DNA of 17,183 nt from an uncultured Paracoccaceae bacterium (GCA_937927885.1 CALEZJ010000323.1:1-17183); one strand, 5' to 3'. Shown: positions 6,972 to 15,324, numbered from the stretch's first letter. Numbers and translations are program-made. The notes: generated by a model from the letters alone, not told the origin.

Positions 6972-8984
6972 ATGGCGATCTTTCTCGGCGTCGATACGGG
7001 CGGAACCTATACCGATGCCGTGCTGCTGGACGAAGCGACGCAAGTCCTGCTGGCCGAGGCCAAGGCGCTGACCTCGCGCCCGGATCTGGCTGTGGGCATC
7101 GGCGGCGCCATCGACGCGGTTCTGGCGCGCGCGCCCGGCATCGCGCCCGCAGATGTGGCGTTGGTCTCGCTGTCGACCACGCTGGCGACCAACGCGCTGG
7201 TCGAGGGCCAGGGTACGCGTGCCGCGCTGGTGCTGATCGGCTTCGACCCGGCCGAGCGTGGCCGCGCTGGCCTTGGCGAGGCTCTGGGAACAGATCCCCT
7301 GATCGAAATCGCGGGCGGGCACGGCCATTCGGGGAGCGAGGCTGCGCCCCTCGACCTTGCCGCGCTCGAAGCCGGGCTGGCCGCGCTGCCACCGGGGATC
7401 GCCGCGGTCGCCGTGGCGGCTCAGTTCGCCACCCGCAACCCCGCCCATGAAATCGCCGCCCGCCGCCTGATCCGCGCGAGAACCGGATTGCCGGTGACCT
7501 GCTCGCATGAATTGTCGGCCGCCCTCGGCGGGCCAAAGCGCGCGTTGACCGCGCTCTTGAACGCGCGGCTGGTATCGATGATCGACCGGTTGATCAGCAG
7601 TTGCGAGCGCCACATGGAGGCCATCGGCATACGCGCGCCCTTGATGGTGGTGCGCGGCGACGGGGCGCTGGTGTCGGCCGCGCTGGTGCGCGAACGCCCA
7701 ATCGAGACGATTCTCAGCGGTCCCGCGGCCAGCATCGCCGGGGCGGCCTGGCTGACCGGGATCAAGGATGCGCTGGTCTCGGACATCGGCGGCACGACGA
7801 CCGATGTCTGCCTGTTGCGCGACGGGCGACCCGCCATCGACCCCGAGGGCGCGCGGGTCGGCGGCTGGCGCACCATGGTCGAGGCGGTGGCGATGCGCAC
7901 CAGCGGGCTTGGTGGGGACAGCGAGGTCCGCGTGCTGGAGGGGCTCGACGGTGGGATCGAACTGGGTCCCCGGCGCGTGATGCCTCTGGCGCTGGCCGCG
8001 CATCTGCACCCGGCGCTGGTGCATCGCGCGCTCGATGATGCGCTGGGTCGCGACCCTGCACCCGAGGAAAGCTGGCGCTTTGCCCTGCCCCTTTTTGCGG
8101 GCCTGCCCCCCGGACTCGATCCGCGCGAGTCGGCGCTGGCGGAACGGTTGCTGGCCGGGCCCGCGCGGCTGGCGGACCTGTTGCGCACCCGGATCGAAGC
8201 GCCTGCGTTGACCCGGCTGGTGCAGCGCGGGCTGGTGCTGCTCAGCGGGCCCACGCCGACCGATGCCGCCCATGTGCTGGACCGTCAGGCGACCTGGGAC
8301 ACCGAGGCGGCGCGCAAGGGGTTGACCTTGCTGGCGCGCCGGCGAGGCGGTCATGGCGACCGGCTGGCCCGCGATGCCGGGACGATGGCGCAGCGCATCG
8401 TCGATCAGGTCACCCGCCAGAGCGTGGCCTGCCTGCTGGAGACGGCCTTTGCCGAGGACAACCGCGACTGGGACCTGCCCGCCGAGACCCTCGCCCGCCA
8501 CCCGCTGACCCTCGCCGCCCTGGATCGCTCGCCCGCGCTGGTGGCACTCGACGCACGGCTCACGGTACCGGTGATCGCGCTGGGGGCCTCGGCGGGCTGC
8601 TGGTATGGCGCGGTCGGCACACGGCTGGGTTGCGAGGTGGTGGTGCCCCGTTTCGCCGGCGTCGCCAATGCCGTCGGTGCGGTTGTCGGCCAGGTCTCGA
8701 TGCGGGCCGAAGGACTGGTCACCTGCCCGGCACCCGGTGTTTTCATCGCCCACCTGACCGCCGAGCCCGCCCGCTTTGGCGATGCCGAAACCGCCGCCGC
8801 CGCCCTGGCCGAGGATCTTCAGACCCGCGCCTGCGACCGCGCAAGGGCAGCCGGGGTCGAAACGCCCCGGCTGAGCCTGACCCGGGACGAGGTCGCGGCC
8901 GAGGTCGAGGGCCAGCGCATGATCATCGAGATCCGCCTGCGCGCCACCGCCTCGGGCCGTCCGCGGATCGCAGCCCAAGCCTGA
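6972..8984 (+). CDS. hydantoinase/oxoprolinase A-type (HyuA family) protein
   Basis: A 670-residue ASKHA-fold protein. The N-terminal phosphate-binding motif DTGGTYTD is at residues 8-15. The hydantoinase A core carries a second motif, DIGGTTTDVCLL, beginning at Asp271, with a nearby SGPAASIAGA segment. Both are standard for HyuA, 5-oxoprolinase and acetone carboxylase subunits, which use ATP to activate a lactam, hydantoin or ketone. The length fits the stand-alone A subunit. The HyuB partner usually encoded next door is absent: the next gene is a convergent regulator. The protein may therefore work with a subunit encoded elsewhere or belong to the single-subunit group common in Rhodobacteraceae. 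The start has AGGGGG about six bases upstream. The substrate cannot be deduced. It is cytosolic, with no signal peptide or membrane segment. Confidence 0.9.
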   Translation: MAIFLGVDTGGTYTDAVLLDEATQVLLAEAKALTSRPDLAVGIGGAIDAVLARAPGIAPADVALVSLSTTLATNALVEGQGTRAALVLIGFDPAERGRAGLGEALGTDPLIEIAGGHGHSGSEAAPLDLAALEAGLAALPPGIAAVAVAAQFATRNPAHEIAARRLIRARTGLPVTCSHELSAALGGPKRALTALLNARLVSMIDRLISSCERHMEAIGIRAPLMVVRGDGALVSAALVRERPIETILSGPAASIAGAAWLTGIKDALVSDIGGTTTDVCLLRDGRPAIDPEGARVGGWRTMVEAVAMRTSGLGGDSEVRVLEGLDGGIELGPRRVMPLALAAHLHPALVHRALDDALGRDPAPEESWRFALPLFAGLPPGLDPRESALAERLLAGPARLADLLRTRIEAPALTRLVQRGLVLLSGPTPTDAAHVLDRQATWDTEAARKGLTLLARRRGGHGDRLARDAGTMAQRIVDQVTRQSVACLLETAFAEDNRDWDLPAETLARHPLTLAALDRSPALVALDARLTVPVIALGASAGCWYGAVGTRLGCEVVVPRFAGVANAVGAVVGQVSMRAEGLVTCPAPGVFIAHLTAEPARFGDAETAAAALAEDLQTRACDRARAAGVETPRLSLTRDEVAAEVEGQRMIIEIRLRATASGRPRIAAQA

Positions 8985-9005
8985 CCGGCGCAGGTGCGGC
9001 GGGCG

Positions 9006-9030
9006 GCGAGAGGCACATACATCCCCTCGC
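9006..9030. terminator. possible hairpin between convergent genes
   Basis: GCGAG (9006-9010) pairs with CTCGC (9026-9030), and the stem can extend by a GG/CC pair after one mismatch. It lies in the 65 bp between the hydantoinase stop and the regulator stop, where a shared terminator would be expected. There is no T-run on either side, so it is a weak candidate. Confidence 0.25.
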
Positions 9031-9049
9031 TTGCCATCCCCGCGCGAGG

Positions 9050-10597
9050 CTATCTTGGAAAGCCAAGCCCGAGCAGCGCCTCGGTCAAACGCTCGCGCGT
9101 TGCCCCCTGCACCAGGGGCAGCGCGGCAAAGTACAACCCCAGGCTGGCATCGGGCCGCCGCTCCCGCACCGAGGCCGCCAGCCGCGCCGCCTCGACCGGC
9201 TTTTCGCAGATCGCCGAAATCGCGGCCGCCTGCATCCCGCTGATGACATGCGACGGACCAGCGCGAAGCCCTTTCATCGCGCAATCCCAGGCACCCTCGA
9301 GATGGCCATCAATCACCAGTGACAAGGCCCTGATCCCCAGCATCGGGCCCAAAAGCGGATCCAGCGGGCTGATTTGCATCGCGCGCTCGATATCGTCGCG
9401 TGTGGCGCCAGAGCGCCCGGCAAGCACATGGACCAGGGCGCGCGCGTAATGACCCTTGGCAAAGCTTGGCGACAGTTCGACCGCGCGGTCCAGCCAGCCG
9501 GTGTCGCCACCCGGAACCCCGGTCAGGATCGGCAGACGCCCCATGGCGAAATTCGCGGTCGGCTCCAGCGGGTCCAGTTCGATGCTGCGCTCTGCCGCCT
9601 GCCGGGCCTCTCGCACCGCCGATGCACGGTCCGCCACAAAGCCCATCGAGGCATTCTGGTAGCTGGCAAAGGATCGGGCCGCCCAGGCCGTGGAGAACTC
9701 CGGGTCAAGCTCGGTCGCCTGCCGAAAGAGGTCTGCCGCGATGGCATTGTCGGTCCGGTTGAACCGGTAGACATGGGACAGACCGAGGTGAAAGACGCTC
9801 CAGGCATCGAGGCTCTCGGACGGGCGCAGGCGGGCGGTCTCGGCCTCGTGGCGCGGCACGGAAATCTCCAGTGCGGCGAGGACCTTGCCGATGATCGACT
9901 CCCTCACAGCGTGGACGTCCTCAAGACGGCTGGAAAACCGCTCGGCCCAGATCACGCCACCGCCTTGGGTCTCGGACAACTCCAGGCTGACATCCAGCCG
10001 CGACCCCAGGGTCAGCACGACGCCCGACAGTGCATAGCCCGCACCCAGCACATCGCGCATGCCCTCGACATCCACCGACACGGTGCGAAAGCGAAAGCTG
10101 GTCTCGCGCGCGATCACCTTCAGCCAGCGCAGCCGCGACAGCGAGGTGATGAGTTCGGCCGCGATGGCCTCGGGCAGGTTCGCCCATCGTTCCACCACGC
10201 CCGACGCACGGAACGGCAAGACCACCAGTGTCGGCCGCCCATCAGGCTGGGATGTCGAAGGCCGTCGGACCGGACCGGTTGGCGTCGCCGCGATCCGCAC
10301 CTCGGCCACAAAGCGGTGCCCGTGGCCATGGACCGTGCGGATGAAGGCCTGCTTGCGCCCGTCATCGCCCAGCGCCTTGCGCACCTGTTTCAGGACCGTG
10401 GACACCGCCGCATCCGAAACGATCCGCCCGCCCCAGATCGCCTCGATCATCGCGTCGCGACCCAGCACACGGTCGGTGTTCTCGGCCAGAAGCGCCAGAA
10501 GTGCCAGAGGCTTGGGTTCGATCGGCACGGGTCCATCCGGGCCGCGCAACTCGGCCAGGCCAGTGTCGAGCGTGAAGTCACCAAACTTCAGAAGCAT
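9050..10597 (-). CDS. winged-helix (OmpR/CadC-type) transcriptional regulator with TPR repeats
   Basis: A 515-residue protein. Residues 1-95 form an OmpR/PhoB-like winged-helix DNA-binding domain, with a PIEPKPLALLALLAEN segment, VSDAAVSTVLKQVRKALGDDG as recognition region and a GHGHRF wing. Residues about 120-250 (TLVVLPFRASG onward, then LSGVVLTLG) resemble the TolB-like domain common in CadC and adenylate-cyclase-type regulators. Residues 260-500 are helical TPR-like repeats with DPEFSTAWAARSF and LDPLEPTANFAMG units. No membrane helix is seen, unlike classical CadC, so it is probably cytosolic and senses through the TPR region. There is no receiver domain, so phosphorelay input is not expected. 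It is divergent from the DUF1127-like gene across 113 bp and may regulate it. The start at 10597 lacks a clear Shine-Dalgarno; a TATAAA lies only 5 bp upstream. Confidence 0.88.
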   Translation of the reverse strand: MLLKFGDFTLDTGLAELRGPDGPVPIEPKPLALLALLAENTDRVLGRDAMIEAIWGGRIVSDAAVSTVLKQVRKALGDDGRKQAFIRTVHGHGHRFVAEVRIAATPTGPVRRPSTSQPDGRPTLVVLPFRASGVVERWANLPEAIAAELITSLSRLRWLKVIARETSFRFRTVSVDVEGMRDVLGAGYALSGVVLTLGSRLDVSLELSETQGGGVIWAERFSSRLEDVHAVRESIIGKVLAALEISVPRHEAETARLRPSESLDAWSVFHLGLSHVYRFNRTDNAIAADLFRQATELDPEFSTAWAARSFASYQNASMGFVADRASAVREARQAAERSIELDPLEPTANFAMGRLPILTGVPGGDTGWLDRAVELSPSFAKGHYARALVHVLAGRSGATRDDIERAMQISPLDPLLGPMLGIRALSLVIDGHLEGAWDCAMKGLRAGPSHVISGMQAAAISAICEKPVEAARLAASVRERRPDASLGLYFAALPLVQGATRERLTEALLGLGFPR

Positions 10598-10696
10598 GGG
10601 TCTTTATACCCCCGGCCCCCCTGAAATCCACATCCATTCCCCAAGCCGCCCTCAAGCATCCCGTCAGCGGGCACGCTAGACCCGTTTCAGTTCAGC

Positions 10697-10703
10697 AAGG
10701 AGG
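10697..10703 (+). promoter_or_regulatory. strong Shine-Dalgarno for the DUF1127-like gene
   Basis: AAGGAGG lies 7 bases before the ATG at 10711 and is essentially a perfect anti-16S match. It is the best ribosome-binding site in the window. It fixes the start of the small gene and argues that the gene is genuinely translated, probably at a high level. Confidence 0.75.
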
Positions 10704-10710
10704 TTTCACC

Positions 10711-10953
10711 ATGACCACCCAAGTCCAGACACCTGCGGCACCGTTCTGGTCGCCCGCCGGATTGCTCGACCACCTTTCCCGCCACCTTGATCGCATAAAC
10801 GCCGCCCACAAGGCCCGGCACCGGCATCTGGCCGTGAACGACCGCGACCTTAAAGACGCAGGCGGTACCCGCGACGACGTGGTGGGAAGCCCCGGCTACC
10901 AGCCCCACCTGCCCTTTTTCATGCAGGGGAATGTCGGGTCCTCTCGTTTCTGA
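10711..10953 (+). CDS. small DUF1127-like protein
   Basis: An 80-residue protein with no signal peptide or membrane helix. Its middle is rich in His and Arg, and the segment HLAVNDRDLKDAGGTRDDVV (residues 39-58) resembles the DUF1127/YjiS signature, usually a basic stretch followed by L-x-D-x-x-L-x-D-I-G-x-T/S-R-x-D-[IV]. The Gly-Gly in place of Ile-Gly is unusual, so the call is tentative. Small DUF1127 proteins in alphaproteobacteria have been tied to RNA and phosphate metabolism and stress responses. A role here is inference. The near-perfect AAGGAGG site upstream supports expression. It is divergent from the winged-helix/TPR regulator. The same frame stays open after the TGA for 73 further codons. 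Confidence 0.72.
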   Translation: MTTQVQTPAAPFWSPAGLLDHLSRHLDRINAAHKARHRHLAVNDRDLKDAGGTRDDVVGSPGYQPHLPFFMQGNVGSSRF

Positions 10954-11237
10954 CGCCGCCGTCGGCATAACCCGATCCCCAGCGCCTGGAACGGCCGAAG
11001 ATCGGCACAAGGGACGCTCGTCGCCGCAAGCCATGACCGTCTCGATCGCGGCGAGGACCATCCGATCGCAGTCGAGGCGGTCCATTTCTTCCTCATGGAA
11101 AGCAATGAAAGCAATATTTCTACGATTGTGACCACTCTGAAAGCCGGAAGCTACCGACCGGCAAGAGGACGATGATCGCACACGCCACCAGCCCGCGCGA
11201 TCCTTCCGTCCGGTACGCCAGAGCTGGGGCCCGTCGT

Positions 11238-11999
11238 TCAATCGGCAGGCCCCAGATCCGCTGCGGCATGTCCGTTCTCGGGCTCGATCTTCCCGGCCTT
11301 CTGAAGCCTCGCCATCAGCAACCAGCACAAAAGCGCCCAGCAGGCGCCGGCTGCCCACCCGGCCAGAACGTCCGTCGGCCAGTGCACGCCCAGATAGACC
11401 CGGCTGCACCCGACCAGGAGCGTGAGCAAGAGCGCGAGTGACACAAGGTAGACCTTGCCCGAAAGCGACGGTTGCGCACGGGCCAGAAGATCGCCCAAGG
11501 TCAGGTAGACGACCGCAGACATCATGGCGTGGCCGCTGGGGAAACTGTCGGTGAACACGGCCATTTCATGCGGCACCAGGTCGGGTCGCGGTCGGGCGAA
11601 GCCGATCTTGAGGAGGCTGGACAGGACGACGCCCCCGACGACGGCCAGAAGCACGAAACCTGCCGCCCGGCGTTTGCCCGAGATCAGAAGCCATCCGACG
11701 GCTGCCAGTGTGACGACCGTCAGAACCCCTGTGCTGCCAAGCGCCGTGACGTCGCGAACCATCTCCTGAAACCAGAGGGGGCCGATCGGACGAGCCGTAT
11801 CGCCCGGGGTGCGCATGGCCAGCAGGACGGCCTCGTCAAAACGCCGCGTTTCTCCCTCGAGGATCTCTTCGGCGATCTTGACGAAGCCGAAGACGAGGAC
11901 CGCGACGGCGGCAATCATCAGGGCAAGCGACCGCTCGACCGACCGCGCCACCTGCAAGGCCGTTCCTGAATGCCTCATCGCGGCGCGCCAGCCCTTCAT
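11238..11999 (-). CDS. PAP2-superfamily membrane phosphatase
   Basis: A 253-residue integral membrane protein with about six hydrophobic segments, for example residues 25-45, 88-106, 112-130, 157-175, 182-198 and 208-230. The three-part PAP2 signature is complete: K131-x6-R138-P139, P154-S-G-H157, and S199-R200-x5-H206-x3-D210. The two histidines and the aspartate form the phosphohydrolase site. Family members dephosphorylate undecaprenyl pyrophosphate, phosphatidate or phosphatidylglycerophosphate at the inner membrane. Undecaprenyl recycling is a reasonable but unproven guess. The ATG at 11999 overlaps the TGA of the preceding frame in an ATGA, so translation is probably coupled to that gene. 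It is the last gene of the ion-transport operon; no strong terminator is visible after 11238. Confidence 0.9.
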   Translation of the reverse strand: MKGWRAAMRHSGTALQVARSVERSLALMIAAVAVLVFGFVKIAEEILEGETRRFDEAVLLAMRTPGDTARPIGPLWFQEMVRDVTALGSTGVLTVVTLAAVGWLLISGKRRAAGFVLLAVVGGVVLSSLLKIGFARPRPDLVPHEMAVFTDSFPSGHAMMSAVVYLTLGDLLARAQPSLSGKVYLVSLALLLTLLVGCSRVYLGVHWPTDVLAGWAAGACWALLCWLLMARLQKAGKIEPENGHAAADLGPAD

Positions 12000-12492
12000 T
12001 TCCCAAAACCCCCAAGCTGACGCGCGCCGCGCCCCAAACGGTATGCGTGGATGCCCAGCGCAAGCACGGTCAGGTCGACGAACGCGATCAGGACCCGCGC
12101 CTGCGAATGATCGGGCCGCATCAGATGCATCTGATCTTCAACGAATCCGATCGTGGCCGCAACGAAGACGGGAAAGACCCATGGGCGTTTGGCGAGAACG
12201 GCACCGAAAAGTGCGAGCTTGATCGCCCATTGGCGGAACCGATACCGGGCTGCAAGGGATTACGCATCGGCACCGACACTCTTGGCGGTGTGGTGCGGCG
12301 CATTTCACTCAGGTCGCCGGGTTCCTCGGCCGGTTCGACCCGGTTCAGCCGCCGCACACGCGTCGTGACTGCGCCGTTCGGCAAGGCATGAGGCAGCGGT
12401 CCGCCCATCGCTTCGACCAGGCTGCGCGCCTGCTTCAGCCAGAGACCGGCTTGAACCATCCTGCACAGGGTTTGCGCGCGCAGGCCGATCAT
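11996..12492 (-). pseudogene. small membrane-protein gene split by a frameshift
   Basis: Two minus-strand pieces appear to make one gene. The first starts at the ATG at 12492, overlapping the MgtA-like stop in an ATGA. For about 78 codons it reads a plausible soluble N-terminus with good codon use (for example EPAEEPGDLSEMRR, then PMRNP). Beyond about 12255 that frame becomes low-complexity shadow sequence and stops at 12121. The neighbouring frame opens at 12259, just after a TAA, and reads 87 residues with two clear membrane helices (IKLALFGAVLA, and RVLIAFVDLTVLALGIHAY). It ends in a TGA that overlaps the PAP2 ATG at 11999. This second piece has no ATG, GTG or TTG before its hydrophobic part, so it needs the upstream piece. 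Joined by a one-base shift they give about 165 residues. The C-terminus faintly recalls DUF2127-type membrane proteins, but I do not recognise the family. It could be a real mutation, a sequencing error or, less likely, recoding. Confidence 0.6.
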
Positions 12493-15071
12493 GGGGCGCC
12501 GACGCTGGTGTCAGGGCTGGAACCCGCCGCAGGTCTTGCGCGATAGAACCAGACCTTCGCCCCTTCGGTCGCCGCGATATAGCCGAGAAGTATCGCGACG
12601 ATGGCCGCGAAGGTGCCGAACGGGGGCGGCACGAAACCGAAGGCCGCGCTGAGGGGGCCGAGCCACGGAATGGCAAAGGTCAGCCCGAGCACCACCAAGG
12701 TGGACCACAGCAGGATCGCCCCCGGACGGCTTCGGAAGGCTGACCTGCGCGTGCGCAGCACCAGCACGACCGCAAGCTCGGTCATCAGCGAGATCATGAA
12801 CCACGAGGTCTGGAACAGGGCCTCGCCGGCCTGCAGCACCCAGATCAGCAGGCCAAAGCTCAGAAGGTCGAAGACCGAGCTGACCAGCCCGAAGACGATC
12901 ATGAAGCGCCGGATCTCGGCAACATTCCAGCGTTGGGGCGTGGCCAATCTTTCGGGATCGACCCGGTCCGAGGCGATGGCGAACGAGGGGAAGTCGGAAA
13001 GGAAATTGTTGAGCAGGATCTGCTTGGGCAGCAGCGGCAGGAACGCAAGGAAGGGCGTGACCAGCGCCATGCTGACCATGTTGCCGAAGTTGGCGCTGGT
13101 CGTGATCGAGATGTATTTCAGCGTGTTGGCGAAGGTCCTGCGCCCGCCCTCGACGCCCGCCCGCAAGACCTGAAGGTCGCGGCGCGTCAGCACGATGTCG
13201 GCGCTCTCGCGTGCCACGTCCACCGCCTCGGCCACCGAGATTCCTACATCTGCGGCATGAAGCGCGGGGGCGTCGTTGATCCCGTCGCCAAGATATCCCA
13301 CCGCCTCGCCGGTGCGTTGCAGGGCGCGGACGATGCGTTCCTTCTGCTGGGGGTCGATTTCCACGAACAGGTCCGTGCGTGGCGCGAGGTGCCAGAGCGC
13401 CTCGTCACGCATGGCGGCGATCTCCTCGCCGGTGAGCATGGCGCCGGAATCAAGGCCGACGGCGCGGGCAACGTGGGCGGTGACGTGGCGGTTGTCGCCG
13501 CTGATCACCCTGATGCGGATGCCAAGGTTGCGCAGCGTGGCGATGGTGGCCGCCGCGTCGGCCTTCGGCGGGTCGCGAAACACCAGAAAGCCGCGGAAGG
13601 TCATCAGCGTTTCGTCGGCGCGGTCGTAATCCGCCCGCGGCTGGAACCGGCGCGTGGCCAGCGCCAGAACCCGCAGCCCCGCGGCCGAGTGCGCCTGGAA
13701 TGTCGCGTCCAGAACGGCGCGGCGCGCATCATCCAGCGTCACCGCGCCCATGTCGGTCTCGACGGAGGTGCAGATGCCCAAAACCGCGGCAAAAGCCCCC
13801 TTGGTCAGCATCAGGTGGCCGTCCGCGTCGTCCCCGGCCAGCACGATGGTCAGGCGCTTGCGGTGGAAATCGTAGGGAATCTCGTCGATCTTGGCGTATC
13901 CCGCCGCCTCGAACCCCGCGACCTCTCCCGCCGCCACGAGGGCCGCGTCGAGCGGGTTCTCGATCCCGGTCTCGAAGCTGGCGTTGAGCCAGGCAAGCCG
14001 CGCCACCTCATCCGAGGACTTGCCCGCAGGATCGAGCGCCGCGTGCAGCACCACCCGGCCCTCGGTCAGCGTACCGGTCTTGTCGGTGCAGAGCACGGTC
14101 ATCGAGCCCAGGTTCTCGATCGCCTCCAGCCTGCGCACGATCACGCCTTCGGCCGCCATGCGCCGTGCCCCGGCCGACAGCGTGACGCTGACGATGGCCG
14201 GCAGCAACTCGGGCGAGAGCCCCACCGCCAGCGCGGCGGCGAACAGCAGCGAGTCGATCACCGGTCGGTCGAGCATCAGGTTGGCGCTGAGGACGAACAG
14301 AACCACCAGCACCATCACCCGGATCAGCAGATAGCCAAAGTGGCGGACACCGCGGGCGAATTCGGTCTCGGGCTCGCGCGCCGCGATCCGGGCGGCGATG
14401 GCGCCAAAGGTGGTCTGGCGCCCGGTCGCGGTGACCAGCACCCGCGCCGTGCCGCTGCGCACCGAGGCGCCCAGCCAGACCATGTTGGAGCGTTCCCCAA
14501 CCGGGGCGTCCGGGCGCACCATGCCGGGCCGCTTTTCCACCGGGAAGGATTCGCCCGTGATGCTGGCTTCGCTGACCAGAAAATCCTGCGCCGCGATCAC
14601 CCGCCCGTCAGCGGGAACAAGGTTTCCGGCGGACAGGAGGATCACGTCCCCGGGCACGACCTCGCGCACCGGCACCACCCGTTCGACACCGTCGCGCAGC
14701 ACGCGGGCCGTCAACGCGAGGCGCGCCTTCAACGCCTCGACCGCCGCCGAGGCCCGATGCTCCTGCCAGAACCCCAGGGCCGCGCTGCCCAGCACGATAG
14801 TCAGCACGATCCCCGCATCGACCCATTGCCGCAGCACCAGCGAAATGGTCGCGGCAACCAGCAGGATCAGGACGATGGGGTTTTCGAACTGATGTGCCAG
14901 AAGCCGCAGCGCGCCCATGCGGTGCGCCTCGTCCACGCTGTTCGGGCCGGTCTGGGCCAGAAGTCCCGCAGCCACCCCGGACGCCAACCCCTCATGCGTC
15001 GAGCCGAGCTGCGACGCCAAAGACTCCGCATCCCGGCTCCAGGCAGCGATCTGCGCGACATCCCGGACCAT
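12489..15071 (-). CDS. MgtA-like (P3B-type) cation-transporting P-type ATPase
   Basis: An 860-residue P-type ATPase with all hallmarks: actuator TGES at residues 172-175, phosphorylation motif DKTGTLT with catalytic Asp330, and hinge GDGIND at 595-600. Hydrophobic segments occur near residues 65-105, 245-300 and across the last 200 residues. There is no N-terminal Cys-rich metal-binding domain and no CPx motif. The membrane segment AVGLSPELLPAIVSVTL matches the MgtA/MgtB signature AVGLTPEMLP, and LLNNFLSDFP near the C-terminus fits MgtA-like relatives. Length is close to MgtA (about 900). Likely role: ATP-driven Mg2+ uptake, or uptake of another divalent ion, at the inner membrane; true specificity is not readable. 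GGAAG lies six bases before the start. It is 48 bp downstream of the VIT remnant, and its stop codon overlaps the next start by ATGA. Confidence 0.9.
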   Translation of the reverse strand: MVRDVAQIAAWSRDAESLASQLGSTHEGLASGVAAGLLAQTGPNSVDEAHRMGALRLLAHQFENPIVLILLVAATISLVLRQWVDAGIVLTIVLGSAALGFWQEHRASAAVEALKARLALTARVLRDGVERVVPVREVVPGDVILLSAGNLVPADGRVIAAQDFLVSEASITGESFPVEKRPGMVRPDAPVGERSNMVWLGASVRSGTARVLVTATGRQTTFGAIAARIAAREPETEFARGVRHFGYLLIRVMVLVVLFVLSANLMLDRPVIDSLLFAAALAVGLSPELLPAIVSVTLSAGARRMAAEGVIVRRLEAIENLGSMTVLCTDKTGTLTEGRVVLHAALDPAGKSSDEVARLAWLNASFETGIENPLDAALVAAGEVAGFEAAGYAKIDEIPYDFHRKRLTIVLAGDDADGHLMLTKGAFAAVLGICTSVETDMGAVTLDDARRAVLDATFQAHSAAGLRVLALATRRFQPRADYDRADETLMTFRGFLVFRDPPKADAAATIATLRNLGIRIRVISGDNRHVTAHVARAVGLDSGAMLTGEEIAAMRDEALWHLAPRTDLFVEIDPQQKERIVRALQRTGEAVGYLGDGINDAPALHAADVGISVAEAVDVARESADIVLTRRDLQVLRAGVEGGRRTFANTLKYISITTSANFGNMVSMALVTPFLAFLPLLPKQILLNNFLSDFPSFAIASDRVDPERLATPQRWNVAEIRRFMIVFGLVSSVFDLLSFGLLIWVLQAGEALFQTSWFMISLMTELAVVLVLRTRRSAFRSRPGAILLWSTLVVLGLTFAIPWLGPLSAAFGFVPPPFGTFAAIVAILLGYIAATEGAKVWFYRARPAAGSSPDTSVGAP

Positions 15072-15119
15072 CGCGCGCTTCCTAACGCGCGTCAGGGCGG
15101 CGCATGAGAGACGCCCCCG

Positions 15120-15324
15120 TCACGCCACCACCCCGAACAGCGCGCCGATCCCGGCGGTCAGCGCCATGGCGAGCGCGCTCCGGAAGGTCACGCGAAGGGT
15201 CGCCCTGCCGACGTTCGCGCCGCCCGCGCACGCACCGACCGCGCCGAGGAGGGCCAGGAACAGGAGCGAGGCGACCGATACACAAATCGAGATGGGATTC
15301 CTGGTGGATATGGAGGCGCGACAT
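15120..15324 (-). pseudogene. remnant of a VIT1/CCC1-family Fe/Mn transporter (internal deletion)
   Basis: From the ATG at 15324, preceded by a CGGAG site, the frame opens with MSRLHIHQESHLDLCIGRL. This resembles the usual VIT-family N-terminus (MSRLH, then HL, then RIGWL). The frame then degenerates into Arg-rich shadow sequence. In the adjacent frame, the same DNA from about 15290 to the TGA at 15120 reads VSVASLLFLALLGAVGA, then AGGANVGRATLRV, then ALAMALTAGIGALFGV. That is a typical VIT1/CCC1 last pair of helices. About 20 N-terminal and 55 C-terminal residues survive of a family usually near 230 residues, and they are out of frame with each other. An internal deletion of roughly 450 bp with a junction near 15260-15290 explains this. 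It sits between two cation ATPases, where an Fe/Mn vacuolar-type transporter would fit. No functional transporter can be made. Confidence 0.75.

Noticed and set aside
6609..9284. 891-codon open frame on the minus strand opposite the hydantoinase gene
   Set aside because: It mirrors the HyuA codons, has no recognisable motif and spans two real genes and a spacer. Its last 41 codons (from about 6734) look slightly more protein-like but have no other support.
10687..11409. 240-codon minus-strand frame across the DUF1127-like gene
   Set aside because: It has no ribosome-binding site or motif and overlaps both a gene with a near-perfect Shine-Dalgarno and the PAP2 tail.
12250..12262. Programmed -1 frameshifting at the break in the small membrane-protein gene
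   Set aside because: No X-XXY-YYZ slippery heptamer or clear downstream stem is visible; an indel mutation or sequencing error is simpler.
12933..15107. 724-codon plus-strand frame opposite the MgtA-like ATPase
   Set aside because: The minus strand encodes a complete P-type ATPase with TGES, DKTGT and GDGIND motifs; the plus frame is compositional shadow.
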